A stretch of DNA of 64,000 nt from Pigmentiphaga kullae. GTDB taxonomy: Bacteria; Pseudomonadota; Gammaproteobacteria; Burkholderiales; Burkholderiaceae_B. Below are positions 8,531 through 17,317 of the stretch, piece after piece. Numbering within the stretch: the stretch's first letter is position 1; every line of letters begins with the position of its first letter. The stretch covers positions 2,790,001-2,854,000 of the forward strand of contig NZ_SGXC01000001.1 of the NCBI RefSeq assembly GCF_004216695.1, given 5' to 3'. Both the position numbers and the translations under genes were made by a program. Under the pieces are notes generated by a model. That model ran no database searches. It was not told where the DNA came from and saw nothing but the letters and a program-made list of their open reading frames with translations.

Positions 8531-9412
8531 ATGATCACACAAGAGCAGAATCGCATTGAGGAAATTCGCCGCCGGTCTACCGAATCGCTTCGATGCCAGA
8601 CCACCCGCCATGTCGTGGCGCGGGATAGTGAGATAGCGATAGAAGTGTTCGCGAGGGGGCAGGGGCCGCTCGTTGTATTGTTGCCTTCGCTGGGGCGTGG
8701 CGCCGAGGACATGGCCGAGCTGGCCGAGCCGCTGGCGGCGCGCGGCTTGCGAACCCTGTGTCCCGAGCCGAGGGGAAATGGCGGCAGCACCGGCCCCTTG
8801 GAAGGCAAGACCCTGCACGACTGGGCTGGTGACATCGCCGCGGTGATCGAGCGCGAGTCCGCGGGTTCCGCCATCCTGATCGGCCATGCTCATGGCAACT
8901 GGATCGCCCGGACCGTGGCGAGTGATTTCCCCCATCTGGTCAAGGGCTTGATCCTGCTTGCCGGCTCAGCCGGCAAGGTGCCGCGGGGAGTGGACGCGGT
9001 GCCGATTCCGCCGGACATACGCGCATCGATCGAAGGCAGCGCGGATCCGGATCTGCCCGATGCGCAGCGGCTGGAGCATCTGCGGCGAGTCTTCTTCGCG
9101 CCAGGCAGCGATCCCACGCCATGGCTGACCGGCTTCAACCGGCAACTGATGGCCATGCAGACGCTCGCGCAGCGGCGAACGCCCGTGGAGGAGTTCTTCG
9201 CGGGCGGCAGCGCGCCCATACTGAACGTACAGGCCGAATTCGATGTGGTGGCTCCCCCCCGCTATGCGAACGTGCTGCGGGACGAGCTGGGAGAACGGGT
9301 CACCAACCTCACCATTCGCGATGCCGGCCATGCGCTTTTGCCCGAGCAGCCTCACGCCGTGCTGCAAGCGATCCTGGACTATCTGCGGGAGCGCTTCGGC
9401 CTGGCGCTCTGA
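8531..9412 (+). CDS. Alpha/beta-hydrolase-fold protein lacking the serine nucleophile
   Basis: A 293-residue alpha/beta-fold protein with no signal peptide. The oxyanion strand (PLVVLLPSLGRGAED, about 46-60) and a cap domain are present. The nucleophile elbow reads GHAHGN (118-123), with Ala120 where hydrolases have Ser (GxSxG), while the acid (FDVVAPP, about 237) and histidine (DAGHALLPEQP, about 264) positions remain. It therefore cannot act as a classical serine hydrolase; cofactor-free dioxygenases, lyases and non-catalytic binders are known outcomes in this fold. It is divergent from a LysR gene. A possible -10 TAGAGT lies just upstream of the ATG. Reaction unknown. Confidence 0.8.
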   Translation: MITQEQNRIEEIRRRSTESLRCQTTRHVVARDSEIAIEVFARGQGPLVVLLPSLGRGAEDMAELAEPLAARGLRTLCPEPRGNGGSTGPLEGKTLHDWAGDIAAVIERESAGSAILIGHAHGNWIARTVASDFPHLVKGLILLAGSAGKVPRGVDAVPIPPDIRASIEGSADPDLPDAQRLEHLRRVFFAPGSDPTPWLTGFNRQLMAMQTLAQRRTPVEEFFAGGSAPILNVQAEFDVVAPPRYANVLRDELGERVTNLTIRDAGHALLPEQPHAVLQAILDYLRERFGLAL

Positions 9413-9432
9413 GCTGACCGCCGCCAAGCGCG

Positions 9433-10215
9433 TCAGGGCGCGAACGCATAGTCTTCGACCGCTGCGCGTATGTCCGCGGCCAGGGACAGCAGCGGGGCGG
9501 CCAGGGACTTCGCGGTGCTGGCCAGGGGTTCGCTGGTCGACGTGCTGACATTGAGCGCGTAGACGTCGTGGCCGATCCGCAGCGGCGTCGCCACGGCCAC
9601 CACTTCGGGTTGCCATGCCGCGGCACAGTAGCTTCGCAGGCGTACGCTGTTCCCGGCTTCGCCGATTTCCCGGGCCAGGGCCGGCCAGTTCCGGCCGCGC
9701 CGCCGCTTGAACGCTTCCAGCAGGGGCTTGAGTTCCGCTTCGTTCAGCGTCGCCAGATACGCGCGCCCCAGCGAGGTCAGCTCCATCGGCACGCGCTGCC
9801 CCGATACGACGTGCCGCAAGGCCGCGCGGCGCGCATAGCGTATCGATTCCAGGTAAACCATCTCGTCGCGGTCCGGCGCCGCCAGCCCCACATTGATTCT
9901 GTGCGTTTCCGCCAAGGCACGCATCCTGGGCGCGGCCAGCTGCAGCACGCGCGACCCGGTACGCATCGCGTGCGCCAGGCTGAGTACGGCGGGGGCGAGG
10001 CGGTATGCCCGGCTGGTGTCGTCGAATTGCAGCACGCCGCTGCGGACGAGTGTCTGAGTCAGGCGGCTGACGGTGGACTTCGACAGTCCGCTGCGCTCGG
10101 CCAGTTCGGCATTTCCCAGAGTGGCCGACCCTTGCCGGAATGCTCTCAGGATTTCGATGCCTCGTTCAAGGGAACGGTTGTTGGGAGATCGTCCCGGCTT
10201 GCGTGGACCTTCCAT
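9433..10215 (-). CDS. IclR-family transcriptional regulator
   Basis: A 260-residue IclR regulator. The N-terminal winged HTH begins RSLERGIEILRAFRQGSAT and has the recognition segment LAERSGLSKSTVSRLTQTL (about 38-56), followed by the GAF-like effector domain with conserved RRAALRHVVSGQRVPMELTS and SLGRAYLATL stretches, as in PobR/PcaR-type regulators of aromatic catabolism. Its start at 10215 is 38 bp from operator TTCCATTCAGTGGAA (10254-10268) and faces the Bug gene at 10385, so autoregulation and control of the divergent operon are likely. The same operator recurs at three more loci, making this one of two local candidates (with 27522-28304) for a cluster-wide regulator. Confidence 0.9.
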   Translation of the reverse strand: MEGPRKPGRSPNNRSLERGIEILRAFRQGSATLGNAELAERSGLSKSTVSRLTQTLVRSGVLQFDDTSRAYRLAPAVLSLAHAMRTGSRVLQLAAPRMRALAETHRINVGLAAPDRDEMVYLESIRYARRAALRHVVSGQRVPMELTSLGRAYLATLNEAELKPLLEAFKRRRGRNWPALAREIGEAGNSVRLRSYCAAAWQPEVVAVATPLRIGHDVYALNVSTSTSEPLASTAKSLAAPLLSLAADIRAAVEDYAFAP

Positions 10216-10253
10216 GAAGTCTCCGATTCACCTCATAAGTTTGCGCGATTTTG

Positions 10254-10268
10254 TTCCATTCAGTGGAA
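10254..10268. promoter_or_regulatory. IclR-type operator (site A)
   Basis: TTCCA-N5-TGGAA (TTCCATTCAGTGGAA) in the divergent gap between the IclR gene (start 10215) and the Bug gene (start 10385). A TAAGCT hexamer at 10300-10305 starts exactly 46 nt after the operator start, the same offset as at sites B and D. The E. coli IclR box is likewise built from TTCCA/TGGAA half-sites. Confidence 0.65.
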
Positions 10269-10384
10269 TTTAGCAACTGCGCGCCAGCGAGATGGAACCT
10301 AAGCTTGCGTCTATCGAGACAGCCCTTGAGGCGAGCGTCGGGGAACGCTTCGGCACAGGCGAAAGGGCACAACAGGAGACGAAG

Positions 10385-11368
10385 ATGTCGTATTCATTCG
10401 GGAGCTGGACCGCGCGGCGACATGTGCTGGCGGGAATGTTGGCAGGCATGCTGGTGGTTCAAGGGGCCTGGGCCGTCTATCCGGAACGCCCCATCCGGCT
10501 GGTCGTCCCCTTCACTCCTGGCGGAGGGACGGACCTGATCGCGCGCACCCTGGGCGCCGAGATGAGCAAGGACCTGGGCAAGTCGGTCGTGGTGGAGAAC
10601 AAGCCGGGCGCGGGCACGATGATCGGCACGGACGCCGTGGCCAAGAGCCCGGCGGATGGCTACACGATCCTGATCGCATCGTTCGCCCATGCGGTCAATC
10701 CCAGCCTGCAGCCAAAGCTGCCGTATGCGCATGCCACGGCCTTCGCGCCGATCATCCTGATCGGCTCGGGGCCCAATGTGCTGGTCGTTCGGGCCGAGAG
10801 CCCCTACAAGTCGGTCGGCGAACTGATCGCGGCCGCCAAGGCGAACCCAGGCAAACTGACTTATGCATCGCAGGGAATCGGGACCTCGGCTCACCTGGCC
10901 GGCGAGATGTTCAGCAATCTTGCCAAGGTAGAGCTGACTCATGTGCCTTACAAGGGGGCGGGTCCGGCGATCACGGACGTGCTTGGCGGGCAGGTGGACA
11001 TGATGTTCGGTACGGCGGCCGCCACCTCGGGCTTCGTCGAAAGCGGCAAATTCCGCGCGCTGGCGGTGACGAGCGCCAGGCCGTCGCCTTCCTTCGAAGG
11101 CGTGGCGCCGCTGGGCGAAACGGTGCCCGGCTACATGGTCGAGAGCTGGTACGGACTGTATGCGCCGGCCGGGACGCCGCCCGAGATCATCGATCGTCTC
11201 AACCAGGCGGCCAGGCATGCCGCCAGAAGCCCCGAGTTCCGGGAGAAGGTGGAAAAGGAGGGGCTCGGGATCCGCGCGGGCGATCCGGCTGAACTCGAAT
11301 CCTACGTGGCAGCCGAAGAGAAGCGGTGGCGCAAGGTCGTCCAGGAAAACCGCATCAAGCCAAACTGA
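10385..11368 (+). CDS. Bug-family (TctC) periplasmic solute-binding protein
   Basis: A 327-residue receptor. The ATG at 10385 has AGGAG about 7 nt upstream and gives a clean signal peptide (about 1-29, ending VVQGAWAVY); the frame is open further upstream but without such a signal. The mature protein has YPERPIRLVVPFTPGGGTD, VVENKPGAGTMIG and PADGYTILIASFAHAVNPS, all canonical Bug features. It heads an operon with an enoyl-CoA hydratase (37 nt later), an NDP-forming acyl-CoA ligase and a second Bug gene. The context points to an acid that is activated to its CoA thioester and degraded by beta-oxidation-like steps. Probably controlled by the IclR site 116 bp upstream. Confidence 0.9.
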   Translation: MSYSFGSWTARRHVLAGMLAGMLVVQGAWAVYPERPIRLVVPFTPGGGTDLIARTLGAEMSKDLGKSVVVENKPGAGTMIGTDAVAKSPADGYTILIASFAHAVNPSLQPKLPYAHATAFAPIILIGSGPNVLVVRAESPYKSVGELIAAAKANPGKLTYASQGIGTSAHLAGEMFSNLAKVELTHVPYKGAGPAITDVLGGQVDMMFGTAAATSGFVESGKFRALAVTSARPSPSFEGVAPLGETVPGYMVESWYGLYAPAGTPPEIIDRLNQAARHAARSPEFREKVEKEGLGIRAGDPAELESYVAAEEKRWRKVVQENRIKPN

Positions 11369-11405
11369 GCAGCCGCTGGCTGCGCCCAACGAAGCTGGAA
11401 GCATC

Positions 11406-12209
11406 ATGACGTATTCATTGATAAATCTGCAGGTCGACGCCTCGGTCGCGACGCTTACGCTGGATCGGCCCGAGAAGCGCAATGCCATCAGCGATGCCAT
11501 GCGTACCGAACTGATCGACGCGCTGGAACACGTGGCCGCCGATCGCAGCATTCGCGCGCTGGTGTTGACCGGAGCTGGAAAGGGGTTCTGCGCCGGAGGC
11601 GATATCGCCGGCATGGAGCAGCGAATGAACGCCCCGACAGGGGAAATCGGCTTCAACGGCTGGCATCGCCAGCAGCGCGTGCATCACGCGCAGGCCTTGC
11701 TCCACACCATGCCCAAGCCTACGATTGCCGCGGTCAACGGCGCGGCCTCCGGCTTGGGGGCGGACACCGCCCTGGCATGCGATTTCATCATCGCCAGCGA
11801 GTGGGCCAACTTTTCGTGGTCCTACATTCATCGGGGCATCGTGCCCGATGGCGGAGGCATGTATTTCCTTCCCCGGCGCGTGGGCCTGCCGATGGCCAAG
11901 TCGCTGATTTTCAGCGGGCGCAAGATTGGCGTGGACGAAGCGGCGAAGCTGGGCATCGTCGACAGGACGACTTCGGCCGAGACGCTGGTGGCCGATGCGC
12001 GTGCCTGGGCGGCCGAGATGAGTCAGGGCTCGGCGACGGCGCTCGCCTTGACCAAGACCATTCTCAATCAGACCTTCGAACTGTCCGCCGATCAGGTCTT
12101 CGCCCAAGGCAGTCAGGCCCAGGGTATCTGCTACACAAGCAGCGAGCATCGGGAGGCCGTCGAGAGATTCCTCGGCCGGGGAGCAGGCACCACCAAGGAG
12201 CAGTCGTGA
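11406..12209 (+). CDS. Enoyl-CoA hydratase/isomerase family protein
   Basis: A 267-residue crotonase-fold protein. The oxyanion-hole segment LVLTGAGKGFCAGGDIAGME (about 51-70) and the second loop NGAASGLGADTALACDF (about 112-128) are intact. In the segment RGIVPDGGGMYFLPRRVG (about 145-162) the residue after Pro is Asp. Members hydrate, isomerise or cleave acyl-CoA thioesters in the cytosol. The start ATG follows the Bug stop by 37 nt and its stop overlaps the start of the acyl-CoA ligase gene, so the three genes are translationally linked. The ligase would make the CoA ester that this enzyme processes. Exact substrate unknown. Confidence 0.88.
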   Translation: MTYSLINLQVDASVATLTLDRPEKRNAISDAMRTELIDALEHVAADRSIRALVLTGAGKGFCAGGDIAGMEQRMNAPTGEIGFNGWHRQQRVHHAQALLHTMPKPTIAAVNGAASGLGADTALACDFIIASEWANFSWSYIHRGIVPDGGGMYFLPRRVGLPMAKSLIFSGRKIGVDEAAKLGIVDRTTSAETLVADARAWAAEMSQGSATALALTKTILNQTFELSADQVFAQGSQAQGICYTSSEHREAVERFLGRGAGTTKEQS

Positions 12210-14296
12210 TGGATGCCATCTCCCGCCTTCTCCGCCCGCGCAGCGTCGCGGTAATCGGTGCTTCTGCCGATGCCGGCAAGACCTCGGGCCGTCCTGTTGC
12301 CTATCTGCTCAAGCATGGTTACGACGGCCGCATTCTTCCGGTCAACCCGAGAGTCGGTCAGATCGGAAACCTGCCGTGCTATGCCGACGTCTCCGCCCTG
12401 CCAGAGGTACCCGACGTGGGTATCGTCCTGCTCGGCGCGGAGCGCGCGCATCTCGCGGTTCGTGAGCTGGCGGAGCGGGGCGCCGCGGCCGCCATCGTGC
12501 TGGCAAGCGGTTATACCGAAACCGGCGGCGAGGGGGCGCGGCGCCAGGCTCAGTTGCTGGAAGCCGCGGGCGCCATGCGTATTCTCGGACCGAATACCAT
12601 CGGGCTGGTCAACCTGACCGATCGTATCGTGCTGTCGGCCACCGGGGCGCTGGAGATGGACCATTTCCCCGTCGGATCGGTCGGCGTGGTGTCGCAGAGC
12701 GGCGGCATCCTGGGCGCGCTGCTGTCGCGCGCCAGCGCACGTGGCATAGGCCTGTCGAAGCTGATCTCGACCAGCAACGAGGTCGACCTGGAGCTGGCCG
12801 ACTTTGTCGACCATCTTGCCGATGACGAGGCCACTCGCGTGATCGCCTTGTACGTGGAGACGATCAGGAATCCCGAGAAGTTCCGGGCGGCGGCGCTGAA
12901 GGCGGCCCGCGCCGGCAAGCCGGTGGTCGCGTTCAAGATCGGCCGCTCGGAAGCGGGCGCGCAGGCGGCGGTGTCGCACACCGGGGCCATGGCGGGAGCC
13001 GACCGGATGTACGACGCGTTCTTCAGCCAAGTGGGCGTGATACGGGCTCAGACCTTCAGCGACCTGCTGGACATTCCCGCAGCGCTGGCCACGGGCAGGC
13101 GTCTGGCCGGCAACAGGGTGGCCATCCTGACTTCGACCGGGGGCGCGGGAACGCTGGTATCCGACGAACTCGGCATGGCGGGCTTCGAGACCCCCGTGCC
13201 CGACGACCGGACCGCCGCGGCGCTCCGGTCCTTGCAAACCGGCGACCATGCAGTGCTGGATCGCAATCCCATCGACGTTACGCTGGCCGGTTTGAAGCCG
13301 GAGTTGTTGAAGGGGGCGATCAATGCGTTGCAAGCCAGCCCTAGCTATGACGCGCTGGTCGTCATCGTCGGCTCGTCCAGCCTGGCCATGCCGGAACTCA
13401 TGGCGGGCGCCATCCAGGAGTGCCTACCCAACTCGACCAAGCCCGTGATCGCCTATGTGAGTCCGCATGCGCCGGCCGTGGGGCGGATATTGACCCGCCA
13501 TGGGGTGCCGGCGTTTGCCGCCGCGGAGAGTTGCCGCGCGGCACTGCGCGGCATGTTGCGGGTCGGCCAGTGGCGGGGCGATCCGGGGCCGGAGGATGAA
13601 GACCGCGAGCCGGTCGCGGTCGATGCCCTGCCCGTCGGAGCGCTGGACGAGCATCAAGCCAAGCAGTTGTTCGCCCGATTCGGTATTCCGGGGGTGCGCG
13701 AGTCGGTCGTCGCCAGCCCGGCGCAGGCTGACCAGGCCGCTTCGGCGCTGGGTGCGCGCGTGGTGCTGAAGATGCTTTCCAGCCAGATCACGCACAAGAG
13801 CGACGTTGGCGGGGTGGCGGTCAATCTGGCCCCGGAGGCCGTGGGCGAGCGCCTGGAGGCGATGGCGGCGGAAGTCGAGGCGCGCGCCGGGGTTCGGCCT
13901 GACCGTTATCTGGTGCAGGAAATGGTGGGAGGGGGCGTGGAACTCATCCTGGGCATGCGTCGCGATGCGTTGGGAAGCGCCATTCTTCTGGGCATGGGCG
14001 GCGTCACCGCCGAACTCTTCAACGATACGAGCATCCGCATGCTGGCGCCGGGCAAGGGACTCGCTCGCCAAGAGGCCGATGCCATGGTTCGGGAGTTGAA
14101 GAGCTGGCCGCTGCTGGATGGCTATCGGGGCCGGCCGAAGGCCGATGTCGATGGCCTGTTGGACGCCATCGTGGCCTTCTCGTGGATGGTGGCTCAATTG
14201 GGGGACAGGTTGATCGAGGCCGAGATCAATCCGGTGTTCGTGCTGCCGCAGGGGCAGGGCGTCAGAGCGGCCGACGGTGTCGCCGTCTTGGCCTGA
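12209..14296 (+). CDS. Acyl-CoA ligase (NDP-forming), acetate--CoA ligase family
   Basis: A 695-residue single-chain NDP-forming acyl-CoA synthetase. The N-terminal CoA-binding domain starts LLRPRSVAVIGASADAGKT (about 6-24). The succinyl-CoA-synthetase-like domains follow with the active-site histidine in AAVSHTGAMAGADRMYDAFF (about 255-273). The C-terminal ATP-grasp domain (about 470-695) contains VVLKMLSSQITHKSDVGGV and ends AEINPVFVLP. It makes an acyl-CoA with release of phosphate and NDP. The start overlaps the stop of the enoyl-CoA hydratase gene, and another Bug gene follows. The organic acid is probably the one brought in by the flanking receptors; the type of acid is not evident. Confidence 0.9.
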   Translation: MDAISRLLRPRSVAVIGASADAGKTSGRPVAYLLKHGYDGRILPVNPRVGQIGNLPCYADVSALPEVPDVGIVLLGAERAHLAVRELAERGAAAAIVLASGYTETGGEGARRQAQLLEAAGAMRILGPNTIGLVNLTDRIVLSATGALEMDHFPVGSVGVVSQSGGILGALLSRASARGIGLSKLISTSNEVDLELADFVDHLADDEATRVIALYVETIRNPEKFRAAALKAARAGKPVVAFKIGRSEAGAQAAVSHTGAMAGADRMYDAFFSQVGVIRAQTFSDLLDIPAALATGRRLAGNRVAILTSTGGAGTLVSDELGMAGFETPVPDDRTAAALRSLQTGDHAVLDRNPIDVTLAGLKPELLKGAINALQASPSYDALVVIVGSSSLAMPELMAGAIQECLPNSTKPVIAYVSPHAPAVGRILTRHGVPAFAAAESCRAALRGMLRVGQWRGDPGPEDEDREPVAVDALPVGALDEHQAKQLFARFGIPGVRESVVASPAQADQAASALGARVVLKMLSSQITHKSDVGGVAVNLAPEAVGERLEAMAAEVEARAGVRPDRYLVQEMVGGGVELILGMRRDALGSAILLGMGGVTAELFNDTSIRMLAPGKGLARQEADAMVRELKSWPLLDGYRGRPKADVDGLLDAIVAFSWMVAQLGDRLIEAEINPVFVLPQGQGVRAADGVAVLA

Positions 14297-14349
14297 GCGG
14301 CCGGGACGGCAACCAGAACACGAAAAATAACGACACGGAGGAGTACACC

Positions 14350-15312
14350 TTGAGGACTGCGACGTACCTGACCGGCCTTGTGCTGTTTGCGGCATCGGTG
14401 CCGTGCCTTGCACAGGATTTTCCCACGCGCCCGCTGCGTGTGGTCGTTCCCTTTCCCGCGGGCGGCGGCACCGACGCGCTGGCCAGGGCGTTGGGCGAGG
14501 GCATGGGCAAGGAGCTGGGCCAGCCGGTGATCGTGCTCAACAAACCTGGCGCGGGCACCGTCATAGGCAATGACATGGTGGCCAAGAGTCCACCCGACGG
14601 ATATACGATACTGCTGACCACGAGCGCGGTGGCGATCGTTCCCAGCCTCGTGCCGCAATTGCCGTATGCCGCCGACACGGCATTCGCCCCCATCGCCCTG
14701 ATCGGCCGTGCGCCCAACGTCATGGTCACTCGTATGACCAGTCCGCTGGCCTCCGGCGAGGAAGTGATCAGGCAGGCGAGGGCCACGCCCGGCAAGCTCA
14801 ACTACGGCTCGGCCGGCAATGGCACCTCCACGCATCTGTCTGCTGAGCTGCTGAAGACGACCGCCGACATTTCAATGACGCATATCCCGTACCGGGGAGC
14901 GACTCCAGTCATCGCGGATGTGCTGGCGGGCCAGATCGATATCGCGTTCGGCACGCTGCCCAGCGTGGCGCCGTCCATCGCGAGCGGGTCCCTGAAGCCC
15001 CTGGCCGTGACGAGCGCCCGCCGTTCCCCATTGCTGCCGGACGTGCCCACGCTGGCAGAGTCCGGGGTGCCCGGCTTCGAGGCCGACGTCTGGTACGGGC
15101 TGCTGGCGCCGGCGGGGACTCCCTCGGCAATCGTTGCGCGGTTGCATGAGGCGGCGCGGCGGGCGGCTGATGCCGAGGCGTTCCGCAAGCGAGCCAGAAG
15201 CGAAGGCATGCTCCTCACCCTCGATGGCCCGGAGGCGACCGCGCGCGTCATCCGCGCAGAGCAGGTGAAGTGGGCGCAGGTCGTCCGGGCGCAGGGCGTA
15301 CGGGCGGAATGA
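14350..15312 (+). CDS. Bug-family (TctC) periplasmic solute-binding protein (TTG start)
   Basis: A 320-residue receptor. The best start is the TTG at 14350, which has a strong GGAGGAG (14337-14343) 6 nt upstream and produces a standard signal peptide (about 1-22, cleavage PCLAQD). The mature protein shows FPTRPLRVVVPFPAGGGTD, VLNKPGAGTVIGN and PPDGYTILLTTSAVAIVPS. It closes the receptor - hydratase - ligase - receptor operon that starts at 10385. Its sequence is close in motif order to the receptor at 10385, for example both have PQLPYA or PKLPYA followed by TAFAPI, suggesting duplication. The next gene is convergent 9 bp away. Confidence 0.88.
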   Translation: MRTATYLTGLVLFAASVPCLAQDFPTRPLRVVVPFPAGGGTDALARALGEGMGKELGQPVIVLNKPGAGTVIGNDMVAKSPPDGYTILLTTSAVAIVPSLVPQLPYAADTAFAPIALIGRAPNVMVTRMTSPLASGEEVIRQARATPGKLNYGSAGNGTSTHLSAELLKTTADISMTHIPYRGATPVIADVLAGQIDIAFGTLPSVAPSIASGSLKPLAVTSARRSPLLPDVPTLAESGVPGFEADVWYGLLAPAGTPSAIVARLHEAARRAADAEAFRKRARSEGMLLTLDGPEATARVIRAEQVKWAQVVRAQGVRAE

Positions 15313-15321
15313 ACCGCGGGG

Positions 15322-16023
15322 TCAGGCCGGCGGCGTCTCGAGCGGGGGCTCGACTCCGCCCTTTACCATGCATGACGCGGCTTCCGCGGTCTGGAGATAT
15401 CGAACCCAATGCTCGCCCGTTTCCCGCGCGAGGGCAATGATCTCGGTGGTCTTCTGAAGCTCGGCCGGCAGTGGACCCAGGACGGCGATGCCAGGCACGC
15501 CGAGCAACTCGGCCAATTGCTGAAAACCGATCTCGGCTTCTCCTTCGGCCAATGCCTGTCCCACCGACCGGCCTTCGATCAGGCGCAGCTTATGGGCCGT
15601 CTGTTCGCGTATGCCCAGGGCATTCAGGAGCGGCCCTGAAACGTACGCGCCGCTTCCGGCAGCCGAATGCGCAATCGAGCCAACTCCCAGCAGGACATCG
15701 CGCAGCCTTTCCGGGGAAGATATGTCCGGCCGCGCTGAACTGCCAGGCACCGCTATTGCGATCGGCGATCGGAAGGCGGTGGCTCGCGTCGACCAGATAT
15801 CCGGGGCCATGTCCAGGGCAGCAGTGGGAAGCAGCGCCACATCGGGCTGTTGTCCGGCGCGTAGGCGATTGACCAATGTATCGGCCGAGGGTCCCGCCAC
15901 GGGATTCAACGTCAAGGTGGCCGTGATGCCGGTCGCGTTCCGGAATTGCTCGGCGAGCTGCTGCAAGGCCAGTTGGAAAGCCTCCGGCGCAAAAATGGAG
16001 ATCGTCTGGTGGTCGGTGCGCAT
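15322..16023 (-). CDS. Periplasmic-binding-protein-like (ModA-type) protein without a signal peptide
   Basis: A 233-residue protein resembling the molybdate/tungstate-binding ModA fold: FAPEAFQLALQQLAEQF near the start, a QQPDVALLPTAALD hinge, GSGAYVSGPLLNALGI and the LIEGRSVGQALAEGEAEIGF repeat region typical of type II binding proteins. No signal peptide is visible from either the ATG at 16023 or the upstream in-frame TTG at 16047, so it should stay in the cytoplasm, unlike true ModA. Such orphan copies could be ligand sensors. It is divergent from the Bug gene at 16263, with two IclR-type operators in the gap. Ligand and role are unknown. Confidence 0.7.
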   Translation of the reverse strand: MRTDHQTISIFAPEAFQLALQQLAEQFRNATGITATLTLNPVAGPSADTLVNRLRAGQQPDVALLPTAALDMAPDIWSTRATAFRSPIAIAVPGSSARPDISSPERLRDVLLGVGSIAHSAAGSGAYVSGPLLNALGIREQTAHKLRLIEGRSVGQALAEGEAEIGFQQLAELLGVPGIAVLGPLPAELQKTTEIIALARETGEHWVRYLQTAEAASCMVKGGVEPPLETPPA

Positions 16024-16091
16024 GGTCTCTTGGCAGGAGTGAATCAAACGAGAAGTATCCGGGAACCTGCCATCTCGAGACCATCGTCACG

Positions 16092-16106
16092 TTCCGGACA
16101 GTGGAA
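16092..16106. promoter_or_regulatory. IclR-type operator (site C)
   Basis: TTCCGGACAGTGGAA, one mismatch in the left half-site of TTCCA-N5-TGGAA. It lies about 70 bp upstream of the minus-strand binding-protein gene and 156 bp upstream of the Bug gene at 16263; paired with site B, centre to centre 56 bp. Confidence 0.55.
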
Positions 16107-16147
16107 TTGAATCAAGCGTGGACAGAAACGAAACCCCCTTCAAGTAG

Positions 16148-16162
16148 TTCCATCCAGTGAAA
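16148..16162. promoter_or_regulatory. IclR-type operator (site B)
   Basis: TTCCATCCAGTGAAA, one mismatch from TTCCA-N5-TGGAA. The 28 nt at 16143-16170 match 23045-23072 (around site D) at 25 positions, so the two promoters share ancestry or are under the same selection. TAGAGT at 16194-16199 begins exactly 46 nt after the operator start and is a reasonable -10 element for the Bug gene at 16263. Confidence 0.65.
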
Positions 16163-16262
16163 TTGATGTGATGCTTGTTCTGCCATCGGGTCGTAGAGTT
16201 CGGCCTACAAGGACACGCAAGGGCTGCCGCGGTCTAGAAAGAAACTATGGAAGGGACAGACG

Positions 16263-17264
16263 ATGGAAAAAAATCATGGCGGTTTTCATGGGATCAAGCC
16301 TTTTTTCTGCGGCGCCTTGGCGTTGGCGCTACCGATCTGCGCGGCTGCGGCTGCCCAGGGGCCAGCCGCGAACTATCCCGAGCGCGCGGTCAAGCTTATC
16401 GTCCCCTTCCCCCCGGGAGGTCCCAACGATACGTCTTCGCGTGTTTTTGCCTCCCATCTGGCCAATGTACTCAAGCGCTCCGTCTATGTTGAGAACGTCG
16501 CTGGCGCGAATGGTCGAATAGGCTCGAAAACCGCGGCGAAGGCCAGCCCCGACGGCTATTCGCTCTTGGTGGGCAGCACGAACCTGAACGTGGTGCTGCC
16601 GGCATTGAACAAGAATCTTGACTACGACCCCGTAAAGGACTTTATTCCGATTGCAGCGTTTTCGTCCGATTCCCTGATCATGGCGGTTTCGCCAGGCCTT
16701 CCGGTCAACTCGGTTCAAGAGTTCGTTTCATACGCCAAGGCGAAGCCAGGAAAGATCAGCGCAGGTGGCGCTTCGGGAATCGCGCCGCACTTCGCCATTG
16801 AAATGTTCAAGCAACTGACGGCAACGGATATTTTGTTCGTCCCCTACAAGGGAGGCGGTCCGGCAATCCTGGACCTGATCGGGGGGCATATCCAGATGAC
16901 CTTCAACAACAAGTCCGCGCTGCTGCCATACATCCAGTCCGGAAAGGTCAAGGCCATAGCCGTGACGGGAACGCGCCGGCAGGCCGAGATCCCGAATGTG
17001 CCCACGATGGATGAAGTGGGCTTGGCGGGCATGCCGTCGACCAGCTACTACGGCCTGATGGCGCCAGCCGGTACGCCGCCGGAGATCGTCGAAAAGCTCA
17101 AGCGGGCCGTGGCCACCGTATCGAAGTCCGCCGAGGCCCGTGCCGCGTTCGCCAACCTGGGCGTCGATCCTGACGTGAGCGACATCGACTTCGGTGCCGT
17201 ACTCGCCAGGCAACGAGTGGAGTGGGAGAGCATCGTGGCAAGAACTGGAATCAAAGCGGAGTAA
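16263..17264 (+). CDS. Bug-family (TctC) periplasmic solute-binding protein
   Basis: A 333-residue receptor with a signal peptide (about 1-31, hydrophobic core FFCGALALALPICAAAAA). The ATG follows AGGGACAG by a few nucleotides. The mature domain has YPERAVKLIVPFPPGGPND, VYVENVAGANGRIG and SPDGYSLLVGSTNLNVVLPA. It starts about 100 bp downstream of IclR-type operator B and leads a run of hydrolase, MmgE/PrpD and two more Bug genes, all on the plus strand. The run probably supports uptake and breakdown of one acid, ester or amide class. Codon use here is markedly less GC-biased than in the flanks. Confidence 0.9.
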   Translation: MEKNHGGFHGIKPFFCGALALALPICAAAAAQGPAANYPERAVKLIVPFPPGGPNDTSSRVFASHLANVLKRSVYVENVAGANGRIGSKTAAKASPDGYSLLVGSTNLNVVLPALNKNLDYDPVKDFIPIAAFSSDSLIMAVSPGLPVNSVQEFVSYAKAKPGKISAGGASGIAPHFAIEMFKQLTATDILFVPYKGGGPAILDLIGGHIQMTFNNKSALLPYIQSGKVKAIAVTGTRRQAEIPNVPTMDEVGLAGMPSTSYYGLMAPAGTPPEIVEKLKRAVATVSKSAEARAAFANLGVDPDVSDIDFGAVLARQRVEWESIVARTGIKAE

Positions 17265-17317
17265 CCGCCGTGGTTCCGCGGAATCAACGTGTCATCAAGC
17301 AGCAAGGGAGAATGCGG

